From JAGOPY01 sp964619555 (GTDB lineage Bacteria > Bacteroidota > Bacteroidia > Bacteroidales > JAGOPY01): a DNA stretch of 64,000 nt. Position numbers and translations under genes: made by a program. Below are positions 53,199 to 60,965 of this stretch, one piece after another; position 1 is the stretch's first letter, and each line of letters starts with the position of its first letter. The stretch lies in contig CAZUDV010000010.1 in the NCBI GenBank assembly GCA_964619555.1, positions 1 to 64,000 on the forward strand, written 5' to 3'. The notes beneath the pieces were generated by a model that did not search any database, was not told the origin of the DNA, and saw nothing but the letters and a program-made list of their open reading frames with translations.

Positions 53199-53975
53199 TT
53201 AATTTTTGAACTCCACCCGTATAGGATCATTGATCTCCAACCCGAGCAGACTGCTGGCATTACCCTGGTTGATCGCAATTTCAAGATGCCCGGTAGAACC
53301 GAAGAGGGCAACGATTTCCCCTGCAGGCACTTCCTGGTAAGAGGTCCGGAGCGTTGTAAGAGTTTCACCCCGGAACTCGATATTGAATCTTCTGCCTTTT
53401 CCAACCTGCTGAAACAATTCCTTCCGGATATTTGTCACAACATTCTCATAATGATTGACATAAATCACCACCCCTCTGATGACATCTCCTGAAACGACAG
53501 GATGAAAATGCAATTGCTCCTTAAATGATTTTGCCGGTTTTCCCAGTTCTTCAATCGGTTTGCCTTGAGCCAGGTGCACTGCAGCCTGGATAAACCTGTC
53601 CCTGGCCGGAGCCCCCTCTGTTATACCGTTCAAGTCAGATCTGATCTCGATGATTTTAAGTGGCTGATCTTCAAATATCAAAGAAAAGATCCCATTATCA
53701 GCCCCGATAAAAAACTGCCCTTCCTTCTCCGCCACCAGGTGAGGTGAATTCTGGGAATATTCTGTCAGGACCGATATAATATGGATCGTACCGCTGGGAA
53801 AATTGGGATAACTGTTGCGGATAATAAAAGAAGCTTCTTTAAGATTAAAAGAACTGACTTCATGCGATATGTCCACCAGGCTCACAGACGGTAAAAGGCT
53901 GAGAATCTTTCCTTTCATGACCGGCAGAAAATAATCCTTCAGTCCCCAGTCACTTGTTAGTGTAATAATCGACAT
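53199..53975 (-). CDS. SAM hydroxide adenosyltransferase (DUF62 family)
   Basis: 258 aa. It hydrolyses S-adenosylmethionine to adenosine and methionine, as characterised members of the family do. The N-terminal LTSDWGLKDYF carries the substrate-site Asp, followed by VDISHEV and FIGADNGIFS. The halogenase insertion loop of the fluorinase is not apparent. It is first in the minus-strand operon with gldF, gldG and DUF4340. PhoH diverges from it. Confidence 0.9.
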   Translation of the reverse strand: MSIITLTSDWGLKDYFLPVMKGKILSLLPSVSLVDISHEVSSFNLKEASFIIRNSYPNFPSGTIHIISVLTEYSQNSPHLVAEKEGQFFIGADNGIFSLIFEDQPLKIIEIRSDLNGITEGAPARDRFIQAAVHLAQGKPIEELGKPAKSFKEQLHFHPVVSGDVIRGVVIYVNHYENVVTNIRKELFQQVGKGRRFNIEFRGETLTTLRTSYQEVPAGEIVALFGSTGHLEIAINQGNASSLLGLEINDPIRVEFKN

Positions 53976-54074
53976 ATATATTTAAGCTATCTCCCCCGGG
54001 AAGTATTATCGATATAAAGCTTTAATCTTGCGGTCAAAATTAAGAATTCTAACAAGACTAAGCCCAATTTTTCA

Positions 54075-54082
54075 TACATTTG
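54075..54082 (+). promoter_or_regulatory. -7 box for phoH-purC
   Basis: TACATTTG is an exact TAnnTTTG match. Predicted transcription starts near 54089, so the upstream TTG at 54080 is not used, and the ATG at 54116 gives a leader of about 27 nt. Confidence 0.5.
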
Positions 54083-54115
54083 ACCCTCCATCAAACTCTT
54101 TGCATCAAATCCAAA

Positions 54116-55081
54116 ATGAGTGAAAAGGTTATCTCCATTGAAAGCTACAGCCCTCTTGAGATATATGGAGTAAATGATATTCATCTGGAGCTGATCAAGA
54201 AACAGTTTCCAAAACTTAAAATCGTAGCCAGGGGGGACCTGATCAAAGCCTTTGGGGAAGAAGATGAGCTGTCTTCCTTTGAAAGGAGATTTAACCTCCT
54301 GCTTCTAAGCTATGATAAATTCGGCAGGATAACGGAAAGTGATATTCTGCAGATCATGGAGGCAAGGGAAGAAGAAGCGGATGTCCTGATTCAATCACAA
54401 CAGCCCGACGACATACTGGTTCACGGGAGGGAAGGAAGAATAGTTAAAGCCCTAACTATCAATCAACAACGCATGGTCGAGAGCTCTTTCCGGAACGACC
54501 TGGTCTTCGCCATCGGGCCCGCCGGCACCGGCAAGACTTATACTGCGGTGGCCCTTGCAGTGAGGGCCCTGAAGAATAAGGAGGTACGAAGGATCATACT
54601 GACCCGCCCGGCTGTAGAAGCAGGGGAAAACCTTGGATTCCTTCCCGGCGACCTGAAAGATAAGCTGGATCCCTATCTTCAGCCGCTTTACGATGCCCTG
54701 CGGGATATGCTTCCGACACAAAAACTCCTGGCATACCTTGAAGACGGGACTATAGAAGTAGCGCCCCTGGCATTCATGAGGGGCCGTACCCTGGACCATT
54801 CCTTCGCTATTCTCGATGAGGCGCAAAACACTACCTCCAACCAGTTAAAAATGTTCCTCACCCGAATGGGCAAATCTTCCAAATTCATTGTGACAGGCGA
54901 CATTACACAGATCGACCTGCCCCGGAACCAGGAATCGGGACTGATCCAGGCATCGAAAATTTTGAACAATATTGCCGGTATGGAGTTTATTTACCTGGAT
55001 GGCCGGGATATTATCCGTCACCGACTGGTTGCCCGGATTATCGAAGCATACGGAAAAGAACGTAAAAAATCAGAAAAATAA
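54116..55081 (+). CDS. PhoH-family ATPase
   Basis: 321 aa from the ATG at 54116. A short N-terminal domain is followed by the P-loop domain with GPAGTGKTYTAVALAV and Walker B FAILDEAQNTT. Family members are phosphate-starvation or RNA-linked ATPases often paired with YbeY; no ybeY is next to it here. purC begins 5 bp after its stop, so the pair is likely one transcript. Confidence 0.93.
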   Translation: MSEKVISIESYSPLEIYGVNDIHLELIKKQFPKLKIVARGDLIKAFGEEDELSSFERRFNLLLLSYDKFGRITESDILQIMEAREEEADVLIQSQQPDDILVHGREGRIVKALTINQQRMVESSFRNDLVFAIGPAGTGKTYTAVALAVRALKNKEVRRIILTRPAVEAGENLGFLPGDLKDKLDPYLQPLYDALRDMLPTQKLLAYLEDGTIEVAPLAFMRGRTLDHSFAILDEAQNTTSNQLKMFLTRMGKSSKFIVTGDITQIDLPRNQESGLIQASKILNNIAGMEFIYLDGRDIIRHRLVARIIEAYGKERKKSEK

Positions 55082-55086
55082 AATTT

Positions 55087-56034
55087 ATGCTCAATGTTGT
55101 CGTAAGAACCGATTTCGATTTGCCCGGTCAAAAAAGTGTGTACCATGGTAAAGTAAGGGATGTTTATAACATCAATGATGAATTGCTGGTGATGGTGGTT
55201 ACCGACCGGATTTCCGCATTCGATGTTGTCCTTCCCAAGGGCATTCCCTATAAAGGCCAGGTATTGAATCAGATAGCTGCAAAATTCTTACAGGAAACCA
55301 GGGATATTGTACCCAACTGGATGATGGCCGTTCCCGACCCGATGGTCATGGTCGGTCGCTTCTGCCAGCCCTTTCCGGTGGAAATGATTATCCGCGGTTA
55401 CCTGACAGGCAGTTCATGGCGGACTTATAAAAGTGGCGCCAGGGAAATTTGCGGCGTTCCAATCCCGGAAGGCATGCGCGAGCATGAACGCTTCCCGGAA
55501 CCCGTCGTTACTCCTACGACCAAGGCTATGGAAGGGCATGACGAAGATATTTCAAGGGAAGAAATCATTGATCAGGGCCTGGTTACAAAGGAAGATTATG
55601 AATTACTTGAGAAATATACCAGGGAGTTGTTCCGCAGGGGATCCGAAATCGCAGCCAGGATGGGGCTTATCCTTGTAGATACCAAATATGAGTTTGGCAA
55701 AGGCCCGGACGGCAGGATATACCTCATCGATGAAATTCATACCCCTGATTCATCCAGGTATTTCTATGCAGAAGGATACGAAGAACGATTTGCAAGGGGC
55801 GAGCAGCAGAAACAGCTTTCTAAAGAATTTGTCCGGGAATGGCTGATGGAAAACGGTTTCCAGGGCAAATCCGGACAACAGGTGCCCTTCATGTCAGATG
55901 AATATGCCGAATCGGTTTCCGAACGATACATCGAACTGTATGAAAACATTACCGGTGAAAAGTTTATCCGGGAAGATGCCAGGAATGTGGTAGTGAGGGT
56001 AGAGAAAAATATCCGTGAATACCTGGCAAAATAA
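55087..56034 (+). CDS. purC: Phosphoribosylaminoimidazole-succinocarboxamide synthase
   Basis: 315 aa. It joins CAIR and aspartate, the step after purE in purine synthesis. GKVRDVYNI, TDRISAFDVVLPKGIPYKG and SSWRTYKSG are conserved, with FGKGPDGRIYLIDEIHTPDSSR near the C-terminal part (split: FGKGPDGRIYLID, then EIHTPDSSR). Directly follows phoH. The family's longer class fits this length. Confidence 0.96.
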   Translation: MLNVVVRTDFDLPGQKSVYHGKVRDVYNINDELLVMVVTDRISAFDVVLPKGIPYKGQVLNQIAAKFLQETRDIVPNWMMAVPDPMVMVGRFCQPFPVEMIIRGYLTGSSWRTYKSGAREICGVPIPEGMREHERFPEPVVTPTTKAMEGHDEDISREEIIDQGLVTKEDYELLEKYTRELFRRGSEIAARMGLILVDTKYEFGKGPDGRIYLIDEIHTPDSSRYFYAEGYEERFARGEQQKQLSKEFVREWLMENGFQGKSGQQVPFMSDEYAESVSERYIELYENITGEKFIREDARNVVVRVEKNIREYLAK

Positions 56035-56039
56035 GCCGT

Positions 56040-56918
56040 TTATTCAATAATATCCAGAAGTTCCTTCAATTCATCGCTTTTAACCGGATTGCCATTCTGT
56101 TCGTAAAGGTTGATCAGTTCATTAATCATGCGCCTGATGATGGTTTTATTGTCACAAGGCGTAAAATAAGATTCTTTACGCTCCAGTTTCAGTTGTTTGA
56201 CAAACAATTCTATTTCATTCCTGGTAAAAACGGCCCCCTTATTGAAAGGGTTGATATAAAAGATAACATCTCCTTCCGGAACGTCCCTCAGATCGAGCAT
56301 AATTTCGTCGGTGTATGCCAGTACGAAATGCCGTGGCAGGTCCACTCCAAAAACCGGGATCTTCAGGCTCTGGGCAATCGCAATATATATTATTCCCAGT
56401 GACAGGGGGCTACCCTTCCTGGAATCGAGCAGATTGTTGATGTAATAATTATCCACCGACTGGATATTCGTGATATTTCCGGAGAATTTATGGATATCGA
56501 AAAGGATATGATTGATAACTTTGACCTTTTCCAACCCGGTCAGTTTTTGATTCAGTTCCAGCCAGATATCCTGTGATACCTGACCGATCTTCTTCATGAT
56601 GACATCCTCATCCAGATCCGGAAACTGATATTTGGTAACCAGAAGGGCGCCCAGCAACAGATCATGGTGCTGAAACTGCGACCAGCTTTTCAATTCATGC
56701 CGTAGATCATCCAACTGGATCTGGTGGATCAGATCTTCAATCCGGTGCTGTATGATCGGGTCGAACGAAGTTTCCCACACGCTTTCCAGGATTGGAATGG
56801 CCGGTATTCCATGGGCAAAGATCCTGTCGCGGATAGCCCTGAAGATATCTTCGTCAGGCTCATCCAGCAAGCTAATCAATGCCTGGAGCTCTTTGTTATT
56901 GACTTTGCCTTCCATCAT
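56040..56918 (-). CDS. SirB1/transglutaminase-like domain protein
   Basis: 292 aa. The Transglut_core2 region (about 130-240) has SRKGSPLSLGIIYIAIAQSL and PRHFVLAYTDE, with a His in the place of the SirB1 family core. The usual transglutaminase Cys is not obvious. It has a TPR-like helical C-terminus. Its stop lies 5 bp from the convergent purC stop. Function unknown. Confidence 0.85.
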   Translation of the reverse strand: MMEGKVNNKELQALISLLDEPDEDIFRAIRDRIFAHGIPAIPILESVWETSFDPIIQHRIEDLIHQIQLDDLRHELKSWSQFQHHDLLLGALLVTKYQFPDLDEDVIMKKIGQVSQDIWLELNQKLTGLEKVKVINHILFDIHKFSGNITNIQSVDNYYINNLLDSRKGSPLSLGIIYIAIAQSLKIPVFGVDLPRHFVLAYTDEIMLDLRDVPEGDVIFYINPFNKGAVFTRNEIELFVKQLKLERKESYFTPCDNKTIIRRMINELINLYEQNGNPVKSDELKELLDIIE

Positions 56919-56984
56919 TCAAGGCCTCTCTTATATTCCATCAACAAGCATGCCACCCGGGGACCGCATGCCAAATAAACAGGT

Positions 56985-57851
56985 TCAGGAGGTTAATTGT
57001 TCAAGTACATGGATGATCATTTTATCCACATCATGGGTCACATTCCGGCTATACTCTCCTGTAGCCCTGTTTGCCAGGATAACACAGATACTGGCAACTT
57101 CATGGCCGAGCATCCTTCCCAATCCGTATAGAGATGAAGTTTCCATTTCAAAATTTATAATCCTCGTCCCCTGGTACGAGAAGGAAGCCAGGGCCTCAAA
57201 AAGACCGGGAAACGATGATTCCAGGCGCAATTCCCGTCCCTGCGGACCATAGAAGCCGGCTCCTGTAGCTGTAATGCCCCGGCTTACCTGGTGATCCAGC
57301 TTTTCGATAATGCTTTCCGACCCCTTGATGATGTAAGGAACTGGTAAATGAACCGGCCAGTGGGTCTGTTGTATGAAAAAGTTCGTCATCTCTAAATCCG
57401 TCACCTCACGCAAAGGTTTGTAGAAATGGAGGGAGCCATCCAGGCCCAGGCCATGGGATGCCACTGCCAATGAGCCCACGGCTATATCCTGGTGAGGGGT
57501 GCCTGAAGTACCCAACCTGACGATATGCAGTCTTCGGAAATTATCCTTTATGGTTCTGTTTTTCAGATCGATATTGGCAAGGGCATCCAGCTCATTCATC
57601 ACGATATCCATATTATCCGGGCCAATCCCGGTGGAAAGGGCCATAATCCTGTGCCCGTTCATAACTCCCGCATGGCTGACGAATTCCCGGTTCTGGCGCT
57701 TGAACTCAATGTGGTCGAAATGACCTGAAATCCGTTCTACCCGGCCCGGGTCTCCTGCAACCAGGATCATGTCCGGAAGTTCTTCCGGCCTGATCTTCAA
57801 GTGGTAAATGCTTCCGTCCGGGTTGATTATCAAATCTGTAGGTTTCATCAT
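56985..57851 (-). CDS. Nucleoside phosphorylase (uridine-phosphorylase-like)
   Basis: 288 aa from the ATG at 57851. A longer frame to 57914 begins with TTG inside a -7 box, so it is rejected. VAGDPGRVERIS near 32-43 is the phosphate-binding motif of NP-I phosphorylases, and FEMETSSLYGLG near 240-251 contains the conserved Glu-Met-Glu. Phosphorolysis of a nucleoside is expected; uridine specificity is the usual call in Bacteroidota. Confidence 0.92.
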   Translation of the reverse strand: MMKPTDLIINPDGSIYHLKIRPEELPDMILVAGDPGRVERISGHFDHIEFKRQNREFVSHAGVMNGHRIMALSTGIGPDNMDIVMNELDALANIDLKNRTIKDNFRRLHIVRLGTSGTPHQDIAVGSLAVASHGLGLDGSLHFYKPLREVTDLEMTNFFIQQTHWPVHLPVPYIIKGSESIIEKLDHQVSRGITATGAGFYGPQGRELRLESSFPGLFEALASFSYQGTRIINFEMETSSLYGLGRMLGHEVASICVILANRATGEYSRNVTHDVDKMIIHVLEQLTS

Positions 57852-57911
57852 GCTATTGCTCTGGGTGGTTTGTAAATTATTTCTGTAAATAGTTGTGGCA
57901 GATATAGTCTT

Positions 57912-57919
57912 CAAAATTA
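57912..57919 (-). promoter_or_regulatory. -7 box for the nucleoside phosphorylase gene
   Basis: On the minus strand the sequence reads TAATTTTG, an exact TAnnTTTG match. Expected transcription starts near 57905, giving a leader of about 54 nt. Confidence 0.5.
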
Positions 57920-57953
57920 AAATATCACCCGGACTTGCAGGCTTAAATGATAT

Positions 57954-57961
57954 TAATTTTG
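57954..57961 (+). promoter_or_regulatory. -7 box adjoining cinA start
   Basis: TAATTTTG is an exact TAnnTTTG match but ends only 4 bp before the cinA ATG. A usual start distance would place +1 near or within the first codon, implying a leaderless mRNA. It might be coincidence. Confidence 0.35.
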
Positions 57962-57965
57962 CAGC

Positions 57966-59210
57966 ATGACTGCGGAAATTATAAGTGTCGGCGACGAACT
58001 GCTGATCGGGCAGGTGGTGAACACCAATTCCAGCTGGATAGCCCAGCGTTTACATTCTATAGGAATTTCAATCATGCAAATAACGGCCATTCCTGACAAT
58101 GCTTCTGTCATAAAGAAATCCCTGGATGAAGCCTATGGCAGGTCTGAGGTGATTCTAATGACCGGGGGTCTGGGTCCTACCCGCGACGATATAACCAAGC
58201 ATACCCTCTGCGATTACTTTGGGTCTACGCTGGTCTTCCATCAACCATCTTTTGAAATCATCCAAAAATTGTTCAGCAAGCGCGGTTGGCAGATGAATGA
58301 ACATAACCGCAAGCAGGCTGAATTGCCGTCGAACTGCATCCCGATTCCCAATTACAACGGCACTGCTCCCGGCATGTGGTTTGAGAAAGACGGCAAGATC
58401 CTTGTATCCATGCCGGGCGTTCCGTTCGAGATGGAGGCCATCATGGAGGACTATGTGCTACCCCGGCTGACCATCCGCGATAAAAAAGAAATTGTATTGC
58501 ATAAAACCATTCAGACACAAGGAGTCGGGGAATCAAGCCTGATGGAAATGATCGCTGTTTGGGAGGAGTCGCTGCCGGTCAATTTCAAGCTGGCCTACCT
58601 GCCACAGCCGGGGATCGTGAGATTGAGACTGACGGCTTGCGGTGAGTCGGAGGGCACATTGCACCGGCAGCTGGAAGCGGAGGTGGAATCTTTGAAAAAG
58701 ATCATTCCTGACCTCATTTTCGGTTACGACACTGAAACATTGGAAGAAGTGGTAGGTAAACGGTTGCGGGAAAGTAAATCCACACTTTGCACAGCGGAGA
58801 GCTGCACGGGAGGTTACATTTCACATCTGCTCACTTCCGTACCCGGATCTTCGGATTATTACCAGGGCTCTGTCATTGCTTATGCCAACCGCATTAAGCA
58901 GGAGATACTGGGGGTAACTCCGGAAACGCTGGCCAGATTCGGGGCTGTCAGCGAGCAGGTAGTGAAGCAGATGGCGGAGGGGGCCCGGCGAAGGTTAGGA
59001 ACTGACTATGCCCTTGCCACTTCCGGAGTGGCTGGTCCCGACGGCGGATCATCCGATAAACCCGTAGGATTGGTGTGGATAGCCCTTGCCACTCCAAAGG
59101 AAACGTACACCCGGAAAGCCATGTTCGGCGAGCACAGGGGGAGGAACATCCGCCGTGCCTCACTGGAGGCCCTTAATATGTTGCGACTGGAACTGATTAA
59201 AAGAACCTGA
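57966..59210 (+). CDS. cinA: CinA-family nicotinamide-nucleotide amidase
   Basis: 414 aa. The N-terminal MoCF-like domain (about 1-170) begins AEIISVGDELLIGQVVNTN and has MTGGLGPTRDD. The C-terminal CinA amidohydrolase domain (about 255-410) has ESCTGGYISHLLTSVPG and SGVAGPDGGS. It deamidates nicotinamide mononucleotide in NAD recycling. It is followed after 2 bp by a lipocalin gene. Confidence 0.95.
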   Translation: MTAEIISVGDELLIGQVVNTNSSWIAQRLHSIGISIMQITAIPDNASVIKKSLDEAYGRSEVILMTGGLGPTRDDITKHTLCDYFGSTLVFHQPSFEIIQKLFSKRGWQMNEHNRKQAELPSNCIPIPNYNGTAPGMWFEKDGKILVSMPGVPFEMEAIMEDYVLPRLTIRDKKEIVLHKTIQTQGVGESSLMEMIAVWEESLPVNFKLAYLPQPGIVRLRLTACGESEGTLHRQLEAEVESLKKIIPDLIFGYDTETLEEVVGKRLRESKSTLCTAESCTGGYISHLLTSVPGSSDYYQGSVIAYANRIKQEILGVTPETLARFGAVSEQVVKQMAEGARRRLGTDYALATSGVAGPDGGSSDKPVGLVWIALATPKETYTRKAMFGEHRGRNIRRASLEALNMLRLELIKRT

Positions 59211-59212
59211 AA

Positions 59213-59737
59213 ATGTACCGTATACTTTCAATTTTTTGTATCTTCATGGTATGTATCTCCTGTTCATCCCCTATGAAAAAACTGGTAACTGTCCCTGAAG
59301 TTGATTTAAATCGATACATGGGCAAATGGTATGAAATTGCCCGTTTACCCAATTCGTTCGAAAAAGGACTGATTTGCTGTACAGCAGAGTATTCTCTTTT
59401 AACTGATGGTAAAGTTGAGGTCGTTAATTCCGGTCACAAGGAAGAAGACCCTGAAAGGACCAGCAAAATCAAGGGAAAAGCATGGGTTCCGGATGCGGCT
59501 GAACCGGGTCGGTTGAAAGTCCGCTTTTTCTGGCCATTTACCGGCGGATATTATATCTTCCATCTAGATCCTGATTATCAGTTTGTGTTGGTAGGTTCCC
59601 CTTCGCGCAAATACCTCTGGATCCTTGCCAGGAACAGCACCTTAGATGAACCGCTGTACCAGGAACTGGTCAGGATCTGCGGGGAAAATGATTTTGATAC
59701 TGAAAACCTGATCCGGGTCAGACAGGATTGTTTTTAA
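59213..59737 (+). CDS. Lipocalin lipoprotein (Blc-like)
   Basis: 174 aa. A lipobox VCISC ends the signal near residue 17. The lipocalin motif GKWYEIARLPNSFE is at about 37-50, with the usual TDGKVEVVNSG and AWVPDAAEPGRLKVRFFWP strands. Blc-like outer-membrane lipocalins bind lysophospholipids. It is 2 bp after cinA, probably in one transcript. Confidence 0.92.
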   Translation: MYRILSIFCIFMVCISCSSPMKKLVTVPEVDLNRYMGKWYEIARLPNSFEKGLICCTAEYSLLTDGKVEVVNSGHKEEDPERTSKIKGKAWVPDAAEPGRLKVRFFWPFTGGYYIFHLDPDYQFVLVGSPSRKYLWILARNSTLDEPLYQELVRICGENDFDTENLIRVRQDCF

Positions 59738-59902
59738 TCCGTTTTTGATCCATTTCTTTCAGCCGGCGATACATTCATAAGCCGACAGATTGCCACCCCA
59801 TCATAGAACTTTAGGTTTTTTTCTTTAAAACCTTGGTCAAATCAAAAAAAATTCCGTTCTTTGCACTCCATTTTTGAAAAGCAACCGGAAAAACAAAGAA
59901 CC
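59738..59902 (+). other. rpmB upstream region
   Basis: 165 bp without a gene. AGGTTTT (59813-59819) and AAAACCT (59827-59833) form a 7-bp hairpin. A weak -7-like sequence ending TTCTTTG lies near 59853-59862. No ribosomal-protein leader motif is recognised. Confidence 0.35.
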
Positions 59903-60142
59903 ATGGCACGTGTATGCGAAATAACGGGCAAGGCCCCGATCAAAGGCAACAAAGTTTCCCACTCTAACCGTAAGACTCTCAGGAGGTTTCTACCCAACCT
60001 TCAGACCAAAAAGTTTTACATCCCGGAAGAAGATAAGTGGGTTACCCTGAAAGTTTCCACAGAAGGCATCCGGAACATCAATAAAAAAGGCATTTCGGAA
60101 TGCCTGAAGGAAGCCCGTGAAAAGGGTTATACCGATAAATAA
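59903..60142 (+). CDS. rpmB: 50S ribosomal protein L28
   Basis: 79 aa from the ATG at 59903. The start ARVCEITGKAPIKGNKVSHS and NRKTLRRFLPNLQ are typical L28 (bL28). A longer frame upstream has no such sequence and is rejected. In many Bacteroidota rpmB is followed by rpmG (L33) and a small DUF4295 gene, but here a perfect-stem terminator follows at once. Confidence 0.96.
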   Translation: MARVCEITGKAPIKGNKVSHSNRKTLRRFLPNLQTKKFYIPEEDKWVTLKVSTEGIRNINKKGISECLKEAREKGYTDK

Positions 60143-60162
60143 AGATAAATTCCCCCCAACTG

Positions 60163-60197
60163 AAATGCTGCCATCCCCAGGGTTGGCAGCATTTTTT
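60163..60197 (+). terminator. Rho-independent terminator after rpmB
   Basis: A perfect 11-bp stem: AAATGCTGCCA (60163-60173) pairs with TGGCAGCATTT (60184-60194), with a 10-nt loop and a T-run to 60197. Confidence 0.9.
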
Positions 60198-60294
60198 ATT
60201 GAATCGGGCGGAACCCGGTAAAAATAAATCCCCGGGAAGCCCGTTTAAAAAGGTAATCTGTAACTTTACACCCTGCATATTAACATTTCATTTG

Positions 60295-60957
60295 ATGCGA
60301 TTTATAACGGCGATATTGATCTTAGTGGCCTGGTTTGATTTCAAGCTTTATGCCCAGCAGAATGATATGAGCCGGGAAGAATACTACAAGGACCTGGTAC
60401 AATTTTCAGGGGCGGTAGTCACAAGCGACAGCCTCCGTCCTGTATCATTTACCCACATCATTGACCGGAATACCGGTTTCGGCACGATCAGCGACTTTTA
60501 CGGGTATTTTTCATTTGTTGCCCGCCAGGGCGATACCATCGACTTCTCTGCCATCGGTTTTAAAAAAGGAATGTTCGTGATCCCGGATACCATGCATAAT
60601 AATCGTTATACCATGTTCCAGGTCATGACAGCCGACACCGTTTACCTGACAGAAACCGTCATCTATCCCTGGCCGACCCCGGAGCAATTCAAGGAAGCTT
60701 TTCTCAATCTTGAAATTCCTGATGACGACGTTGAGATAGCCAGACGGAACCTGGAACGATATGAACTGGCCGTGCGAGCAGAGGCAATGCCTATGGACGG
60801 AAGCATGAATTACCGGAATTATATTGACCAGACCGTCAGCAAACTCTATTATGCCGGCCAGACCCAGCCGATCAGCCTGCTCAATCCGTTCGCCTGGGCA
60901 CAATTCATAGAAGCCTGGAAAGAAGGAAAATTCAAACGGAATAAACAAAACCCATAA
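60295..60957 (+). CDS. Carboxypeptidase-regulatory-like (CarboxypepD_reg) exported protein
   Basis: 220 aa from the ATG at 60295, giving a clear signal peptide (ILILVAWFDFKLYAQ). Residues about 40-120 form a CarboxypepD_reg-like Ig domain: VTSDSLRPVSFTHIIDRNTGFGT (in part), DFYGYFSFVARQGDTIDFSAIGF (in part). The C-terminal portion is helical and ends basic. TAACTTTA (60261-60268) is a near-consensus -7 box. It lies 8 bp before the TonB receptor and is probably its operon partner. Confidence 0.8.
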   Translation: MRFITAILILVAWFDFKLYAQQNDMSREEYYKDLVQFSGAVVTSDSLRPVSFTHIIDRNTGFGTISDFYGYFSFVARQGDTIDFSAIGFKKGMFVIPDTMHNNRYTMFQVMTADTVYLTETVIYPWPTPEQFKEAFLNLEIPDDDVEIARRNLERYELAVRAEAMPMDGSMNYRNYIDQTVSKLYYAGQTQPISLLNPFAWAQFIEAWKEGKFKRNKQNP

Positions 60958-60965
60958 CCACTGTC

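Noticed and set aside
57852..57914. N-terminal extension of the nucleoside phosphorylase
   Set aside because: It begins with TTG inside a perfect -7 box, upstream of the likely transcription start.
59861..59902. N-terminal extension of L28
   Set aside because: L28 proteins begin at the MARVCEITGK segment; the extra residues match nothing.
60199..60294. N-terminal extension of the CarboxypepD_reg protein
   Set aside because: It would begin just after the rpmB terminator and destroys the clear signal peptide that begins at 60295.
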